A stretch of DNA of 64,000 nt. Origin: Inia geoffrensis (lineage: Eukaryota; Chordata; Mammalia; Artiodactyla; Iniidae). The stretch lies in contig CM070915.1 in NCBI GenBank assembly GCA_036417435.1, positions 79,857,799-79,921,798 of the forward strand, given 5' to 3'. This document shows positions 1-12,425 of the stretch, piece after piece. Numbering within the stretch: position 1 is the stretch's first letter; each line of letters starts with the position of its first letter. The notes under the pieces were generated by a model. The model had not been told where the DNA came from, searched no databases, and was given only the letters and a program-made list of their open reading frames with translations. The position numbers and the translations under genes were made by a program.

Positions 1-640
1 GAGCAGTGCCTGGTAAGGTCCGATCTGTCACAGTTACTACCCCAAACCACCCAAGAACCATCCATCTTCAGGTTGGACCCTGGGCCCCTCAATACAATCC
101 CCTCAATCCAAATCCTTGATTTCCTCAGTGACAACGTGTTCTGGCTTCACCTCGTGCTCTTCCTGCCCCAGACCTGGAATCAGCTGATCCTCCAAGAAAC
201 TCTGGTCTCCTTTGTTAGGAAATAGTATTTACAGATCGCAGACTGGATGCTAGAGGTTCAAAATTCAATATTTTAAAAGGGATAAAAGAGACTCCAATTT
301 TACATGGGATGTTTAGTTTCCAAAATCATACAGTTAAACAAAATGACATCCCTGGACGCAGTGCAGAGAAACGAGGAGAGAGGGCACAGCTCTGCACCCA
401 CACCCGAAGCCCAGCGGCTTCACGCCCCGGTTCTCTCGGGCTCCTCTCCAGTCCCGGAGGAGCGAGCATTTCCTCCTTGCGACCAAGCAGGGAGATGCCG
501 CGGCTGCCCCACGCGCACCGCACACACCACGACTCACTGAATTTAAAGGCCACGGATCGCGAGATGCCCCAGCTCCCGTGGCCATATGTGGCCATTAGGA
601 CCAAGGCCCAGCTGCCACCTGCCCCCCAGCTGCCTGATAA
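1..640. other. Unique noncoding DNA, no gene seen
   Basis: Mixed-composition sequence with CpG-containing stretches around 400-520. Short frames are open on both strands over the same bases, as expected by chance. I see no domain, splice-bounded exon or repeat that I can name. It borders the LINE-1 fragment that begins near 640. Confidence 0.5.
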
Positions 641-940
641 AGAGAAAATCTTCCAAGCACTGAGAAAGAAAAAAAAAAAGGCATGTGTTACTTTGAGGAC
701 CAAAGATAAGTATGAGAGCAGATTTCTAACCAAAAGCAATGCAAGCAAAAGACAGTGAAGCAACATGTTTAAAATACTGAAACAAAAGACTGTCATTGTA
801 GAATTCTATTCAGGGGAGGGGGGCAGCCTTTCAAAAACAAAGGCTAAACAAAGACTTTTAAGACCTACAGAAGCTGAAAAAACTCATCACCAGCCAACTT
901 GCCTCACAAGAAATGATAAAGAATGTTCTTCAGTCACTCA
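640..940 (+). mobile_element. LINE-1 ORF1 3'-end fragment
   Basis: The stretch reads like the C-terminal coding part of a mammalian LINE-1 ORF1 (the RNA-binding chaperone). The segment near 736-800 resembles the region before the 'tagaattctat' motif at 799-809. The segment 876-935 resembles the ORF1 end, which in consensus reads as a caccagc...cttgc...caagaaatg series followed by a 'gttcttcag' motif, here at 926-934. Stops and indels break the frame, so no protein is made. It runs directly into an ORF2 3' end with the roughly 3 kb between them missing. Confidence 0.7.
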
Positions 941-974
941 GTTCATCAACGGAACTTTGCAATCCCAAATACTT

Positions 975-1850
975 ATGGACCTATAGCAAAAGGGCTTTAA
1001 CATACATGAAACAAAACCCAATAGACACGCAAGATGATTCATGAAAGAAAAATGTGTTAAACTGGACTTTATCAACATTAATTCCCTTTTCTCTGCAAAA
1101 TACTCTGTGAAGGGAATAAGAAGTCAAGCCACAGACTAGGAGAAAATCTTTGCAAAATGTGTGTCTGATAGAGGACTGTGTTTGGAGTATAAAAGAACTC
1201 TTAAGGTTCAACAATAAACAAACAAACAACTGAACACTTCACCAAAGAAGATACTCAAATGGCAAATAAATGCTGGAGAGATGTTCTATATCTTTTTTCA
1301 TTAGGAAACTGAAAATTAAAGCAGGAACGAAACACCACTACACACATATTTAAATGGTTAAAACCCAAAAAAAACCAAGAAACAAAAACTAACAGTAACA
1401 ATTCTGGGTTAGGTTGTGGAGCAACAAGAATTCCACGTCACAGAGGTGGAGATGCAAGCGACGCAGCCACGGTGGAAGATAGTTGGCAATTTCGTATAAA
1501 AGTAAACACGGTGTTATGTACAATCCAGCAACTGTTCTCCTACTGAGTTGAAAACTATGCCCACAAAAACCTGCACACAAGCATTTAGAGCAGCTTTAAC
1601 CATAATCGCCAAAAATGGAAGCAGCCAAGGTGTTCCTCAAAGTTGACATGGTGCAAACTCCCAAGGGAACACTACTTGTGACAAAAAGAAACAAAGTATC
1701 AACCCACACAGCAACATGGATGAAACTCGAGTTTCTAAGTGAAAAAAGCCAGCTTGAAAACTCTGTAGACTTTGGAGTTCCTTTTATATGCAATTCGAAG
1801 ACAGTGATCCTACAGCCCCGGAAAGCAAATCAGTCATCCCAGCTGTTTGG
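975..1850 (+). mobile_element. LINE-1 ORF2 3' end and 3' region, decayed
   Basis: This matches the terminal part of an L1M-type LINE-1 ORF2. 'aactggacttt' (1060-1070) is followed by 'ggagaaaatctttgcaaa' (1139-1156), 'tctgatagaggactg' (1165-1179) and 'aaaagaactctta' (1191-1203). Further on come the transition to the 'ccacaaaaacctgcac' motif (1561-1576) and 'aacatggatgaaact' (1713-1727). All are standard in the 3' third of L1. Many frameshifts and stops show an old, dead copy. The 3' boundary is vague and may reach 1850-2080. Confidence 0.75.
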
Positions 1851-2079
1851 GAGGAGGAACCGTAGGAAGGTGAGCCTGTGGATCCTGGGAGGGGTGCTGT
1901 GAGGCAGAGAACGAATTCTCCATGGTGCCATGTTGGCGGGTATACGATCCTCTCCACTTATCAAAACCCACAGAATTTCATAGCACCAAGAGTGAACATT
2001 CACATGGCAATGTTTATGCGAAGTTTGAAAAATCTCTTTAGGAGATCAGGGAATCTCAGGGCAAAATACAGAATGTGAC

Positions 2080-3440
2080 CCCCAAAATCTAAGTGTTTTA
2101 TAAACATATAAAACAACTTCAGTGAAAGGAGCGTTGCAAAAAGTGGCGCTCACATGATTCACCTAATTAATGAGCGGAGACCGTAAGACAAAATGTAAAA
2201 GATACTCTCTGGCTGCAGAACTGAGCTCTGGTGGATGAAGTGAAGCCCAGACGGGTTAACAGCTCTGAAACCGCTACACACAGAGCCTGGAGCTGAACAG
2301 TGTGGGTGGCAGATGTGGGGCTGGTTTCTCACCACTGGACAAGCAAGGGGAGAAGCCTAGAATGTTCCGTACGGTAAAGGATGACCGACTGAGACCTAAG
2401 TATGGGTTCATGTTTAGCTCAACGAGATGCAGACCGTTTCATATAGCAATATGCGTGTCTGCAGACATGGGTTACTGCACACTCACACTTCCTTACTCTG
2501 CAGCTGAGGGTTTGGAAGCAGTAACCTCCCAGGGGCACCGGGTGCACCTAGAGCCGAGACCTTGGCTTCTCACATCCCCGTGAAAGAGCCAGAGATCGTC
2601 AGAAACGCTGCCTCGAGGCCACGAGATCCTTGTGTCCCAGAAAGTGAGGACATGCAAAGTGAGAAAACAGCAAAAGACAGCACAAAAGACACAATGACGG
2701 GCTATGAAGAAAGAAACACAGGAGCCCGTGGAGAGTCCCAGTGGCCAGAACGATTCAAACCACAGAACAACTCAAAGCAGAAACCAAACGTCCGTGACCC
2801 CCTAATAATGTAAAAAAGTGATTGCAGGTCTAAATACGTGGAGAACAGAGGGATGCCTGATAGACAAGAATTGCCAGGAATTTATGCAGGTACCTCCCCC
2901 TCAGTGGGGTGGGGTAGATCCCCATCCTTTCCCGGTGGGCTTTGCAGAGGGAGTTCCCTCCATAGAGCGTGGGATGGAAAGTGCAGAACTCGGGGAGTTA
3001 ACCTCACAGCAGAGAACCTGACAAAGACGCCCCCCCCATGCAGTCAGCTCAACCTCAGGGGCGGCCTGTCCGTCATCCCGCAGGTGTGCCCTTGGTGTTA
3101 CGGGACGAGACGGGCCCTTTCCTGCTGTGTCTTCCTCCCAAAATCCACAACCCCAGCCTAATCATGAGAAAAACACCCGACAAATCCAAAAAGAGGGGCA
3201 GTCTACAAAAATACCTGACAAGCCCTCCCCAGAGCCGTCGCTGCCACCGAACAAGAGGCGTCTGAGCAACTGGGGTCTCGTAGACGGGAGGGCATTACGC
3301 AAAAGCTAAGGGAACCTGAATAAAGTACGTGCTTCAGAGAAGAACGCGCCAATATCAGCTCCGTGTTAGTGACAGGGCGCCGCGTGCAGGGTCTACGGGG
3401 TCATTGAGAGCCAGCTGGAAACCTTTCTGTAAACTTAAGA
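2080..3440. other. Unique noncoding DNA
   Basis: No recognisable gene or repeat. It holds a moderately CpG-containing segment around 3050-3400. The frames open here are all below 110 codons and overlap one another on the plus strand, which argues against real coding. Confidence 0.45.
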
Positions 3441-3645
3441 CTAGATCTTTCTAAAATAAAAAGTTTATGAAAAGAATAATTATTTTCAAAAGAACAGTGC
3501 TTAGCATGTTATGTATTACTGATATCAATTATTTTGTACTTATTGTTATTTAGTATTTCTTATCAATATTCTTAATTAATAATGATCAATTGGTTAATAT
3601 TATTAAGCATCTATTTACTTCAGCCTTTGTTTGTTTCACCATCAG
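3440..3645. other. AT-rich island, possible MIR/L2 tail
   Basis: A sharp AT-rich block lies within GC-rich flanks. It includes 'aacagtgcttagcat' at 3493-3507, resembling the end of a plus-strand MIR or L2 (consensus 'aacagtgcctggca'), followed by a T/A-rich tail. The repeat assignment is tentative. An alternative is an AT-rich matrix-attachment-type segment. Confidence 0.35.
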
Positions 3646-6600
3646 TGAGAATCTCATACTAGACTCGGATCTCTTCAGATGACACAGTTCCAAGGGTCAA
3701 GTCATGACGGATACTGGCTGGATCCCCTTCGTCCCGGAAATCCTCGTCTGGAAAGTAAAGTGCAAGGTTACGGCGCACAAGCCGCGGGTCAGGCCTTTCA
3801 GCCTCTCCCTCACGGCTGCAGAACCCATTCCACGGGGTCACATCACTTCCCTCGGGACAAACCTCCGACCCCAACTCGGTGGTGTGTCCACAGGGTTAGG
3901 AGACTCACCAACGACTTCTGAAACCAGGTGTAAATTGCAGGAATTTAGCCCTAGCAGCCCACCAGGCCCTGTGGAAGAGGGGTGAGGCCGTTAAAACGCA
4001 GGGTCAGGAATATAACAAGAGGCAGCAGGCTAGTCCGAGTCAGTCGTCACACAAGAACTGTCCACGCAGGTGACCTGAGGATGCTCAGTCAAGATGATTC
4101 CCTGTGGTGGGTTTGTGTCAGAATCCATTCTGGGTCAGTAAAGAAAACAAGGCAGTGAGCGTGTTGTTTGTTTTAGAGAAAAATGTCAGAAACCGAGAGG
4201 GGTTTGGAGAAGGAAGAGTGAACGATGCCCGTGCAACACGGTGGGCCTGGTGCAGCCCCCTGACCCTGTCGCCGCAGCCAAGCGTCCAGACCAAGTGTCC
4301 AAGGCTTGGTCTGAGCCTCTCACGCCCATCCACACCACATCTCCACAACCTCCACAGGCAAGGCCCTGTCACAAGGACACTGGGACGCAGGGGACACAGA
4401 GCAGTGGGGGGGGTGGGGGTGGGGCTTGGCCTCCGTCTCACCACAAACCAGAGTCCTGACTCTCCACTTCCCACTCCCGGCATTCAGCAGGACCTAGTGA
4501 CCCGGGAAACACTGTGCCTTATGTAGCGGACAAAGCAGGGACTGCTATTCCATAATTATAGACACACACACGCTTGTTCACATTTCGGCACAGATAAAAT
4601 GTGCATTTGTGTGTGTGTGTGTCCAGAATTAATATCCCCTGAGTGTGGCTAATGTGCATTTGCTCAAAATCATGAAGTGAATTTGAGCTTATTTTTGATG
4701 CTGTTTTTCCTAAACTTCCAGTAGTACATGTTACTTTTTTATAATCAGAAAGAATAAGCACTGCCAAAAAACAGCTTCACAAAGGAAGAGAAGTGGGTCC
4801 GTCACTTAATTTTGGTTTCGGGACCCAAGTCTACTTGCAGGTTAAAGAATGTTTAACTTGAAAGTGGAATGCAAGTAATAGTCATTTTATTATTCACTCT
4901 TTACTTTGATTTTAGTGGGTCTACTCAGCCATGGGTGTTTTGAAATCCTTCCTGACCCTCTCATCTCACTGGAGGACATTGTTTCTGGTCTTTGGATATA
5001 TTTTAGAAGTAGGTATGGAGACCTTAAATTATTTCAAAATAACGAATTTATTCTTGGGATTTCTATATACTTATTTCTTTCTGATCAAAGGTAGTTTATA
5101 AAACCAGTTGTTACAGGACCGCTTTCTGACGGGTCTCCTAAAATTCCCAAATATTTTTCACTTTTAGTAATTTCGCACCAAACCTCAGCTCTTTGCAAGT
5201 TTTGTTTTGCTCCCTCAAAGGTATTTTGGCATGTGCAAACAGTCCAGATAATAAAAGCTTGCTGATAACTTGAGTCACTAAAAAGCCAAGGCCTTCGTAA
5301 TTGTCACACCGTCAATTCTCCATCAAACGCCTTTCTGCGCGGCCTCGGTACCTGAGTCTGGCTGAGCCCCTGGTCCTCATGAAGGCGGGTCTGGACCAGC
5401 GTCCCCGACTTCCATCCCGGTGGCGAGTGTGTCCACAGCATCTCTGCTCTCCTGGATCCGGTGGCTCAATCGAGTGCTCAGGGAACCACTCCAGTATCGG
5501 CTGCAATCGTGTCCCTATCAGCGTCTGACCGGCGCAGAGGTCGGCAGGTGACAGCGGGACTTGGAGAGCTGATGGCAGGACTGAAGGACCCCAGGGGGTA
5601 TGGACCTCCTCTCCCCTCGACGCCTCAGTCCCCCTGCTCGGGGGGGCCCAGTCCCACCAGCCTGATGCAAGGGTCACTCCTGCTGCAGCCAGTGTAGACA
5701 CCTGGTTCTTCCTCATCCTGTCCCCCACGTCCCCCCAAAGATATTCAAAGTAGGCATTTTCTAACCCAGTTCCCAGAGCTGTTTGAAAGGCGGTAGGTAG
5801 GTGGGCACATGCGCACGCACACAGTGTGCACACAGACCTCACGTCTCCTCGCGTGGCAAACCCCGAATCGTAGGGCTTGGGCTCCAGCTCCCTTTTCTTT
5901 GCCAAGATTGGGACTATTGACTGAGGGGGAGTTTGAGCCAAAACAAATCGAGGGATTGTGCTGCTGTTGTGAGGCTGTGGGATTAAAGTCTGTAACAAAT
6001 GCACACAGGGCGCTGGCCTTTCGGGGGGACGGAAGCAAATCTGCTTGGCTTTGAAAGCTTTCCTTAAAAAGAAATATTTGGGTTCCAGTATCTGTGCAGG
6101 AGGAGGCCACCTGCTGTCCTTGACTCAGGAAGCAGATAAAGTCCCACCACCTGCAGCCCCGGGACTCCCTCTCCAGCCACCCGCCCCCGGGCTCCGGGCA
6201 GGAGGGAGGGAGGAGGGGGAAACCCTTTATACTTGGCTCCATCCGTCATCACAAGGTGTGGGCCACCCCCCAACCCCACCGGGGATAGAGAACGGCCTTT
6301 CCTGCCTGCAGGGCCACAGTCTACAGACTTAGCAGTCGACACAGCATCCTCTATTCTGGCTCCCAAAACAGCGCAGCACCCGCCCTGCCTCCTGTGTCTG
6401 TTCTCAGAAGCACAGTGTCTGGGACACCCCCGCCCTCCCGAGTGTGTGCGAGGAAGACCCGGAACACAGGAGCAGCTGCCCCACACCCCCGGCTCCCCTC
6501 GGCTCCCGGCTGGAGCTGGCGTCGGCGTGAGACAGGCTCTTCCCATAAGCAGCCTTCTCGTGTGATTTTAAACTTTTCAATGAATCCTGAAGTCTGAAAG

Positions 6601-8945
6601 CGTCCTGGAACTGCACCCCTCGCCCGCATTCTTGCCGTGACCAGACGGCGATGAACTGGCCAGTGAGCCCCCCACCAGCGTTTTTCCTGGCATTTCTGGG
6701 ATGAATTTTGGATCTCTGCTATTGACCACCTGAAACCAGCAAGAAAGAGCGGAAGTTGAAACTGGAGTCAAGATGATTCGGGCGTCCCGTCAGGGGCAGA
6801 GGGGATCAGCTTCCTCAGGACCCAGGACCACCGCCAGTGTGTCCCTCTGTCCTCACCCGCGTCCTGGGACGCCGCCACCTCCCCCTGGATGCACCTCCTT
6901 ACAGCCACCCTATTGCAGTGCCCTGCAAACATGGCATCACCTTCTCAATATAACAGCAGATGCACATGTCACATGCCTGCAACATCAGAAAAGCAAAACT
7001 CACACACAAAGCCCAAGCTTTGTCTTCCAAGCCTTTGTGCAAATTCTCTGTGTAAATGTGCACCACGTGTTGGCTGCTTACACAGGAGAGGACAGAGCTC
7101 TCAGAATCACACGTGCGGTGGACACGTCAACCCTGACGGAGGGAGAATCGGGGGGACAGCTCGCCCAGCGGGGCCCCTGTTCCCACACAGGCCCCCAGGC
7201 CACCGAGTGGGCCAGACCCAGGAGAGGCAGGGAACCTGCCAGACCCGAGGCTCCAGGGGTCACAGTCCCGCCAGGGCAGAGGGACACCTGCACACCCAAG
7301 AATGGCCCAGAGTCAGAGGAAAGCGGAGGAATCAGAAGAGAAGTGAAAACTCACCAGTTTTGCAACTTTCCCCTTGTCCCATGGCCTTGCCTCGTGCACC
7401 TACCCCTGCACGTACACACACGTGCACTCCCCACGGCCCAGATGTGGCCCTGAGGATGCCAGCGTGCCACAGAAGCTCACAGGGGTTTGTGTGGGGATTA
7501 GTGATGGGCCGGGGTGGGGGGGGGGCAGCAGAAGGGACACCTCGAACGACGGACACCTGCCGCACCTTCTTCTTGTCACCTTCCCGAGGAAGAGGGGACC
7601 AGGTCCCCAGAGGAATGGCTGCGCCTGTGCCAGCCCCTCCTTACCTGCCACACCAGCCAGGTGGGTCCCTCCCACACCAGCCAGGCGGCCTCATTCCCCT
7701 GGGACACCTGTCGGTCACTTGGCTGGACACACTCCTTCTGTCCACACCTTCCAGGACGAGCTGTGGGCCGGGCACCATGCCGACAGCTGGATGTTCAAAG
7801 CTGGGGCCAAGACGGACAGATATAGGGACAGAGGGTCAGAGGGCCGTCGTCGCTGCCTAAGAGTTCAGGCTGGGGCGAGGGCTGGGCAGGAGAAGGGGGC
7901 CTGGGGCATCTCACCCCGCACACCAGCTTGGGCACACGAGGCCCCCCTGCTCGGGGGCTGGACAGGCCTGAGCCAAGTCTGGAGGAGCGAGGCTCGCCAG
8001 CCTCCACCTCCCGCCGTTCTCCTTGGGCATGAGGAAGGTCAGACGACCGCTCTCCTCCACTCTTTGGGGACGGCACTGCTCTGATGCAAGCGGGTTTAAG
8101 GTCCAGCCCCTCCCGTGACCCGGCTTTAACCTCCCTCCGTGTGGAGGTCAGGCAGCTTGTGCAAACAGCACCCACGCAGAGCTGAGTCCTGGGAGAGATG
8201 GGCTGGGGGGGGGAGGTTCCAGAAACCGCCGATGAGCTGCGTCTGCCCTGGGAGCAGCCTTGTGCCATCCCCGCGAGGACCCTGAGGGACAGACGGGCAG
8301 GGGTGTGCGTCACGTCCTCCCCATTTCCCTAACTTCCTCCTCTGACGTCAGCGGGAACGGATCCCTTCTGGGACCAGGCCCCGAGCGAAATGTGATCATT
8401 CGGCTGCTAAGGTGTCCCTGTGCACCGTCCTCGTCTGTGAAGACATAAGCCACTGGATAGGAGTTGAATCGTTTCCACATAAACATGTCCAGGTGGGGTG
8501 TCTCTGCCCCTGACCCAGGCCTGGGCTCCCCCCAAGGCCAGGACACAGATGCGATGGGAAGCCCACCCACAGGGCGAGACAAGCCCCAGGGGCCCCCAGG
8601 TGAGTGGTGGGACAGAGGGCCAAGCCCACTGGAGGGACCCCGAGTACTAAAAGCGCCGCCTGTGTTCACAACCCTGCCTTGCTGCCTGTGGGGTCAATCC
8701 CACAAGTTATTCGCAGCAAAAGTCTCCAGAGGGGTGTGGCCGCCACAGACACACACACCCTCTCCCAGGGCAAGGGAAGAGGAAGGTCAGCCCCAGGGTC
8801 CAGGACAGGGCAGCGGAGGTTGGGGGAAAGCACCTCACCGGAAGGAGCCCAGCCTTGGACCTTGAAGTCATGCAGGGCATCTTCTTAAAGGACGGTGACG
8901 TGTGTGGACAAGGACAGCCAGGCAGCCATTTGTCTGGTTCACTGC
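3645..8945. other. GC-rich unique noncoding DNA
   Basis: About 5.3 kb without a nameable repeat or gene. It includes a short TG run (4609-4622), G-runs at 4404-4427 and 7509-7530, an AT-richer part at 4530-5290 and many scattered CpGs. The longest open frame (6889-7860, plus) is 323 codons. It is rich in Pro, Arg, Thr and His with no hydrophobic core pattern, and long frames are open in the other plus-strand phases over the same bases. I treat it as a GC-driven chance frame. Confidence 0.5.
4404..4427 (+). repeat. G-run cluster, G-quadruplex potential
   Basis: Several runs of four or more G separated by a single T are visible around 4404-4427. This sequence type can fold into a four-stranded G structure on the plus strand. 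The other long G-runs in the window (7509-7530, 25746-25762, 26815-26831, 37127-37138, 48050-48070) are simpler. Confidence 0.5.
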
Positions 8946-9075
8946 CCCTAAGCTGCCCAGGATGAAAGCACTGTTGTGACGCCCACCTTACAGATGCGGA
9001 AACGGAGGTCTTGAACAACCCAATCCCCTGACCAGCGCAGAAAGTGAAGAGTGTACAACTCTGTGTCTTGGGCTT
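8945..9075 (-). mobile_element. MIR SINE fragment (minus strand)
   Basis: 'ccaccttacagatgcggaaacg' around 8983-9004 corresponds to the reverse complement of the MIR core ('cccattttacagatgaggaaactg' in this orientation). The following bases match the MIR pattern loosely. This is an ancient tRNA-derived SINE with no function seen. Confidence 0.6.
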
Positions 9076-11990
9076 TTAACCTGCGCTTTTCTTTGAATTT
9101 GGCTTTTAATCTGTCAAATAAGATTAAAACTACCTGCATTATACAACCCCTATGAGAACTAAGTAAATACTATACGTGGAAGTATTCTATAAAATGAAAA
9201 TTGTATTTTTGCAAACATTGTTACCATAACCGCGAGTCAAGTAAGGATGCAAAAGTAAACTGGTTTGGAAAAAAAAAGAAAAGAAAACCAGGGAGGAATC
9301 AAGTGTAAAACAGACAGAAGCAGCCTTCCCTCTGCACTTGAAACCTCCTCCGTTTGGGGCTTCACCCAGCAGACCTCATTCATGCTTTAGGCACTCACTA
9401 AAATCGAGGCTCATTCATCAGACTCCTCACACCAAGGGTCAGTCATCTGAATCATGTAGAATTGTTGTCATTCATTCTTCCCTAAGTTGGTTTCTGTCTC
9501 AGAAACCAGGGGCCCAGCTTCCAGGAGATCCCCTATTTGCTCTACTGTCTTAAGAATTTTTAAACTGTAATTTTATTCTCACTTTAGTTCTAGACTTTCT
9601 TCGTGAAGTTTAAATGAATTCAGAGCTTGAGCAAATGTAATTTCTGTCCCAACAGTTGTATTAATATTTTTTTTAAAAAGCAGAAAACAGAATCTGATAA
9701 AGTGAATTAACTTTTAGCATGAGGTGCATAGGAGTAAGGTAACTTGTGTCCTCCACACAGAAACACGCAGGGCTGCGCGGACCTGGGGACTCCTGCCCAG
9801 CCGCTCTCTGATCACATTTCCACGGGGGGAGAAGACGCACTCCTGGTCTGGAAAGTGAAAGATGCACCAGTGTCTGCATCACTGCAGGTTCAAGGGGAAA
9901 TGGTAGCTGTCTCCTTCTCACTCTGAGCAGAGCATCTGTCCTTTGCCAAACTCTCAACTCCCCTGTGTATATTTTCTTTCCGTCCCCCTTTGTTTCTGCC
10001 CATCAGGAAATGTCCCTAAAGCCTCGTCCGGGGAGCGGGCTGGCCCTGAAATCGGGAGCTGTGCCCAGCACGTCTGCCAGGCGCCCACCTCGCGGCCGAG
10101 GAACGAGGGGGTCACAGGACGATGCTGCCACGTTAGCCCAGGTCCAAACGCAGGGACGGCCCGGAGCCACGTGATGCTGCCACGGCCCCTCGGGATTAAG
10201 AGCAGAGCCCAGAGCCTGGAGCGCTGGACGTTTTGCCTGGTGCCTGGCGGACATTGAGGGATCCCAGAGCCCAGAGAAATCCAGCTGACATTTCCCAGGG
10301 AGATAAGCAGAGGAAAGGTTTCGTGGAGCCTTCAAAGAGCGAGGCCAGGCATACACTCCAGAGGGCTTCCAATCACTCGAAAGATAAAAACACGAAACTC
10401 TCGAAAAGTCTGAATTCCTGCTTAGCTTTATCAAGACGACAGACTTAAGACAAAGAGGCAGTTCAGCAGCTCTGGGGAGGGGGCTGGTCTTTCTCAAACC
10501 AAGCGGTTTCTAGAGCTTTCGTTCAGGTTGCCGTCAGCAGGGATGATGCAACGGTTCTGTCTCCAAAGGGCGCGCTTCACAGCTACTTGCCCACGGTCGG
10601 TCCCCGGGCCTCCCCTGTGATAAGGCAGCTGTTGTCTAACTGGACGTTTTGAAGCAAAAATGTCCTTCATCCCTGTGTCGCACCAGCCCCCAGTACTGCA
10701 GAGACCTCACACCCAAAGCGGATGCGAACCTTCGTCACCATCCACAGGCAGGGAGCGGCTGCCTGTCTTCAGGGTGGGACCCTGCAAAAGGAGAAAGCCT
10801 GGACTTCACGTCCCCAAAACCCACCTGGCAGTTTATATATAAACCTTTCGTTACAGAGGCCAGAGCCATCAGTCACTTGCGAGACCTTACAACTCAGCAT
10901 CTTCAGAAGGTGGCCCGTGTGACTAAAATATCACTCTGGGCTTGGATTTTGCGGAGAGAATCATCATAGGGACTTTAAAGATTGCACCGTTCGCCGTCTG
11001 AGCCTCGACCCGCGGTGTGCGTGAACTTCCAGGCCCATGTGCTGACGGGCTGTCGGCCTTGATTCTTGGCGTACGGGCGTGCTTGGGGACAAAAAACTAT
11101 AAAAGACACGCCTGGCGCTTCAATGGTCTCCACGTTGGACCAGGAAATTCGGGGTCTTCAGAGACCCTAGAAATGGCCCTAGGAGGAATCAGAACGTCAC
11201 CAGCGTCGTCACCTCTGCAGCCGGCATTGCTGCACCTACGGCCATCGGCTCCTCGAACCCCCGTGGAAAAGCTGTGGAGCAGTTTCTGTGATCGCTCCCC
11301 GTTTAAAGGTGGGGACGCTGCCCGAGTCCTCAGGTCCTGAGACTTGACTGCTCTGCTGTCTGCCTGCGACCCTGCCCCCGTGCTTGAAGGACACGGGCCT
11401 CCTTCGAATGCAGGCGACAGAGACCCAACTCAAGGCAGCGTAAGCAGCAAGGACAGCAGCTGAAGACGCCCCAAGCTGACCCTCAGAGTCCGCGATGCCA
11501 GTTCGGGGTCAGATGTGCACGGGTCACCCTCAAGCCCTCTGCCCATCCCCAAACCAAATATGGTGATGGGGGAGGTCTGAGGTTGTTAGCCCCCCAAATC
11601 AAGGCTGACCCCAAAAGGACAGGAGTGGGGGAAGGCAGCCTACCCGTCAGAAAGCTGGAGGGGCTCGTCCAAAGGTCAAGCAGAAGGACGGGCAGGAGAG
11701 AGGCAAAGGTGCTTCACAGGAGACTCAATGGCAGCGAGGCCCACCTTGCAGCAGACTCCCGTGCACACCTAGCAGTCTGGGACTTTTAACAAAATACCAG
11801 CATTGTATGCGTAAATATTTTTCATATGTTTGGACATTTACCTTACCAAGAATTCCAAATTTTATTACATAGTTATTAAATAATAGCAACTAGGCTTTAC
11901 ATAATAAAGGAATTAAGATTATCTTATGGAATAATCAGCCCACACAATTGACCACAGCTCTAAGCAGAAGGATTGCAAGAAACAGGTGAA
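9075..11990. other. Unique noncoding DNA
   Basis: Unassigned sequence. It alternates AT-richer stretches (9100-9300, 9540-9720, 11780-11940) with CpG-containing ones (10010-10250, 11000-11340). No open frame has domain-like content, and I recognise no repeat or RNA gene. Confidence 0.45.
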
Positions 11991-11994
11991 ATCC

Positions 11995-12065
11995 GCCAGT
12001 AAGTGCCCCGTGTACAACGTAGATTCTCAACAAATGCTGGTGCCTGACTTACTTATTAAGTAAAC
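11995..12065 (+). mobile_element. MIR/L2 3'-end scrap
   Basis: The bases around 12001-12045 resemble the end of MIR or L2, which reads 'agtgcc...tagta..tgctcaacaaatg'. The 'ctcaacaaatgctggt' part at 12027-12042 is the clearest. It is too short to tell MIR from L2. Confidence 0.45.
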
Positions 12066-12244
12066 AAGACCCACGCCTTAGTTCATTCACTGGACCATCA
12101 GTCCTCACTGATTTTTCATGAGTCAGTGAGTATGTATTGACACGTCAGAGCTAATATGATAGTAAAGTTCAATTGCTTCGGTGTTTAACTTTTACGACCT
12201 TCAAAGTGATAGCAGGCTGCCGGCTTCCTACTTAAGACCCGGCG

Positions 12245-12425
12245 CTGTACTCCACAATTCAGTTCTGCAACACGTACTGCTGCCTGTCAGGTACACACAG
12301 CAGGTGTGAGGGATAAAAATAAACAAAACAATCCCTGTTCCTATTCACAGGAAAGACAAACACGTTAAAATACTTTGTGCTATAAGTGCTACGAGGAAGG
12401 TAAGCACACAAGCTCTGGAAACTCA
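12245..12425 (-). mobile_element. L2 LINE fragment (minus strand)
   Basis: The order of motifs fits a minus-strand L2 3' end: a 'gcaacacgtactgctgcctg' segment (12267-12286), 'gggataaaaataaacaaaac' (12310-12329), 'aatccctgttcctattcaca' (12330-12349) and 'tgctataagtgctacgagga' (12378-12397). Each has a counterpart in the common mammalian L2 consensus. It is too decayed for a subfamily call. Confidence 0.6.

Noticed and set aside
5312..6004. 230-codon minus-strand open frame
   Set aside because: No recognisable domain; several overlapping frames of similar length on both strands; no conserved-looking motif.
6889..7860. 323-codon plus-strand open frame, the longest in the window
   Set aside because: Pro/Arg/Thr/His-rich composition without domain pattern, competing long frames in other phases over the same bases, and GC-rich stop-poor DNA. 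No splice or promoter context supports it.
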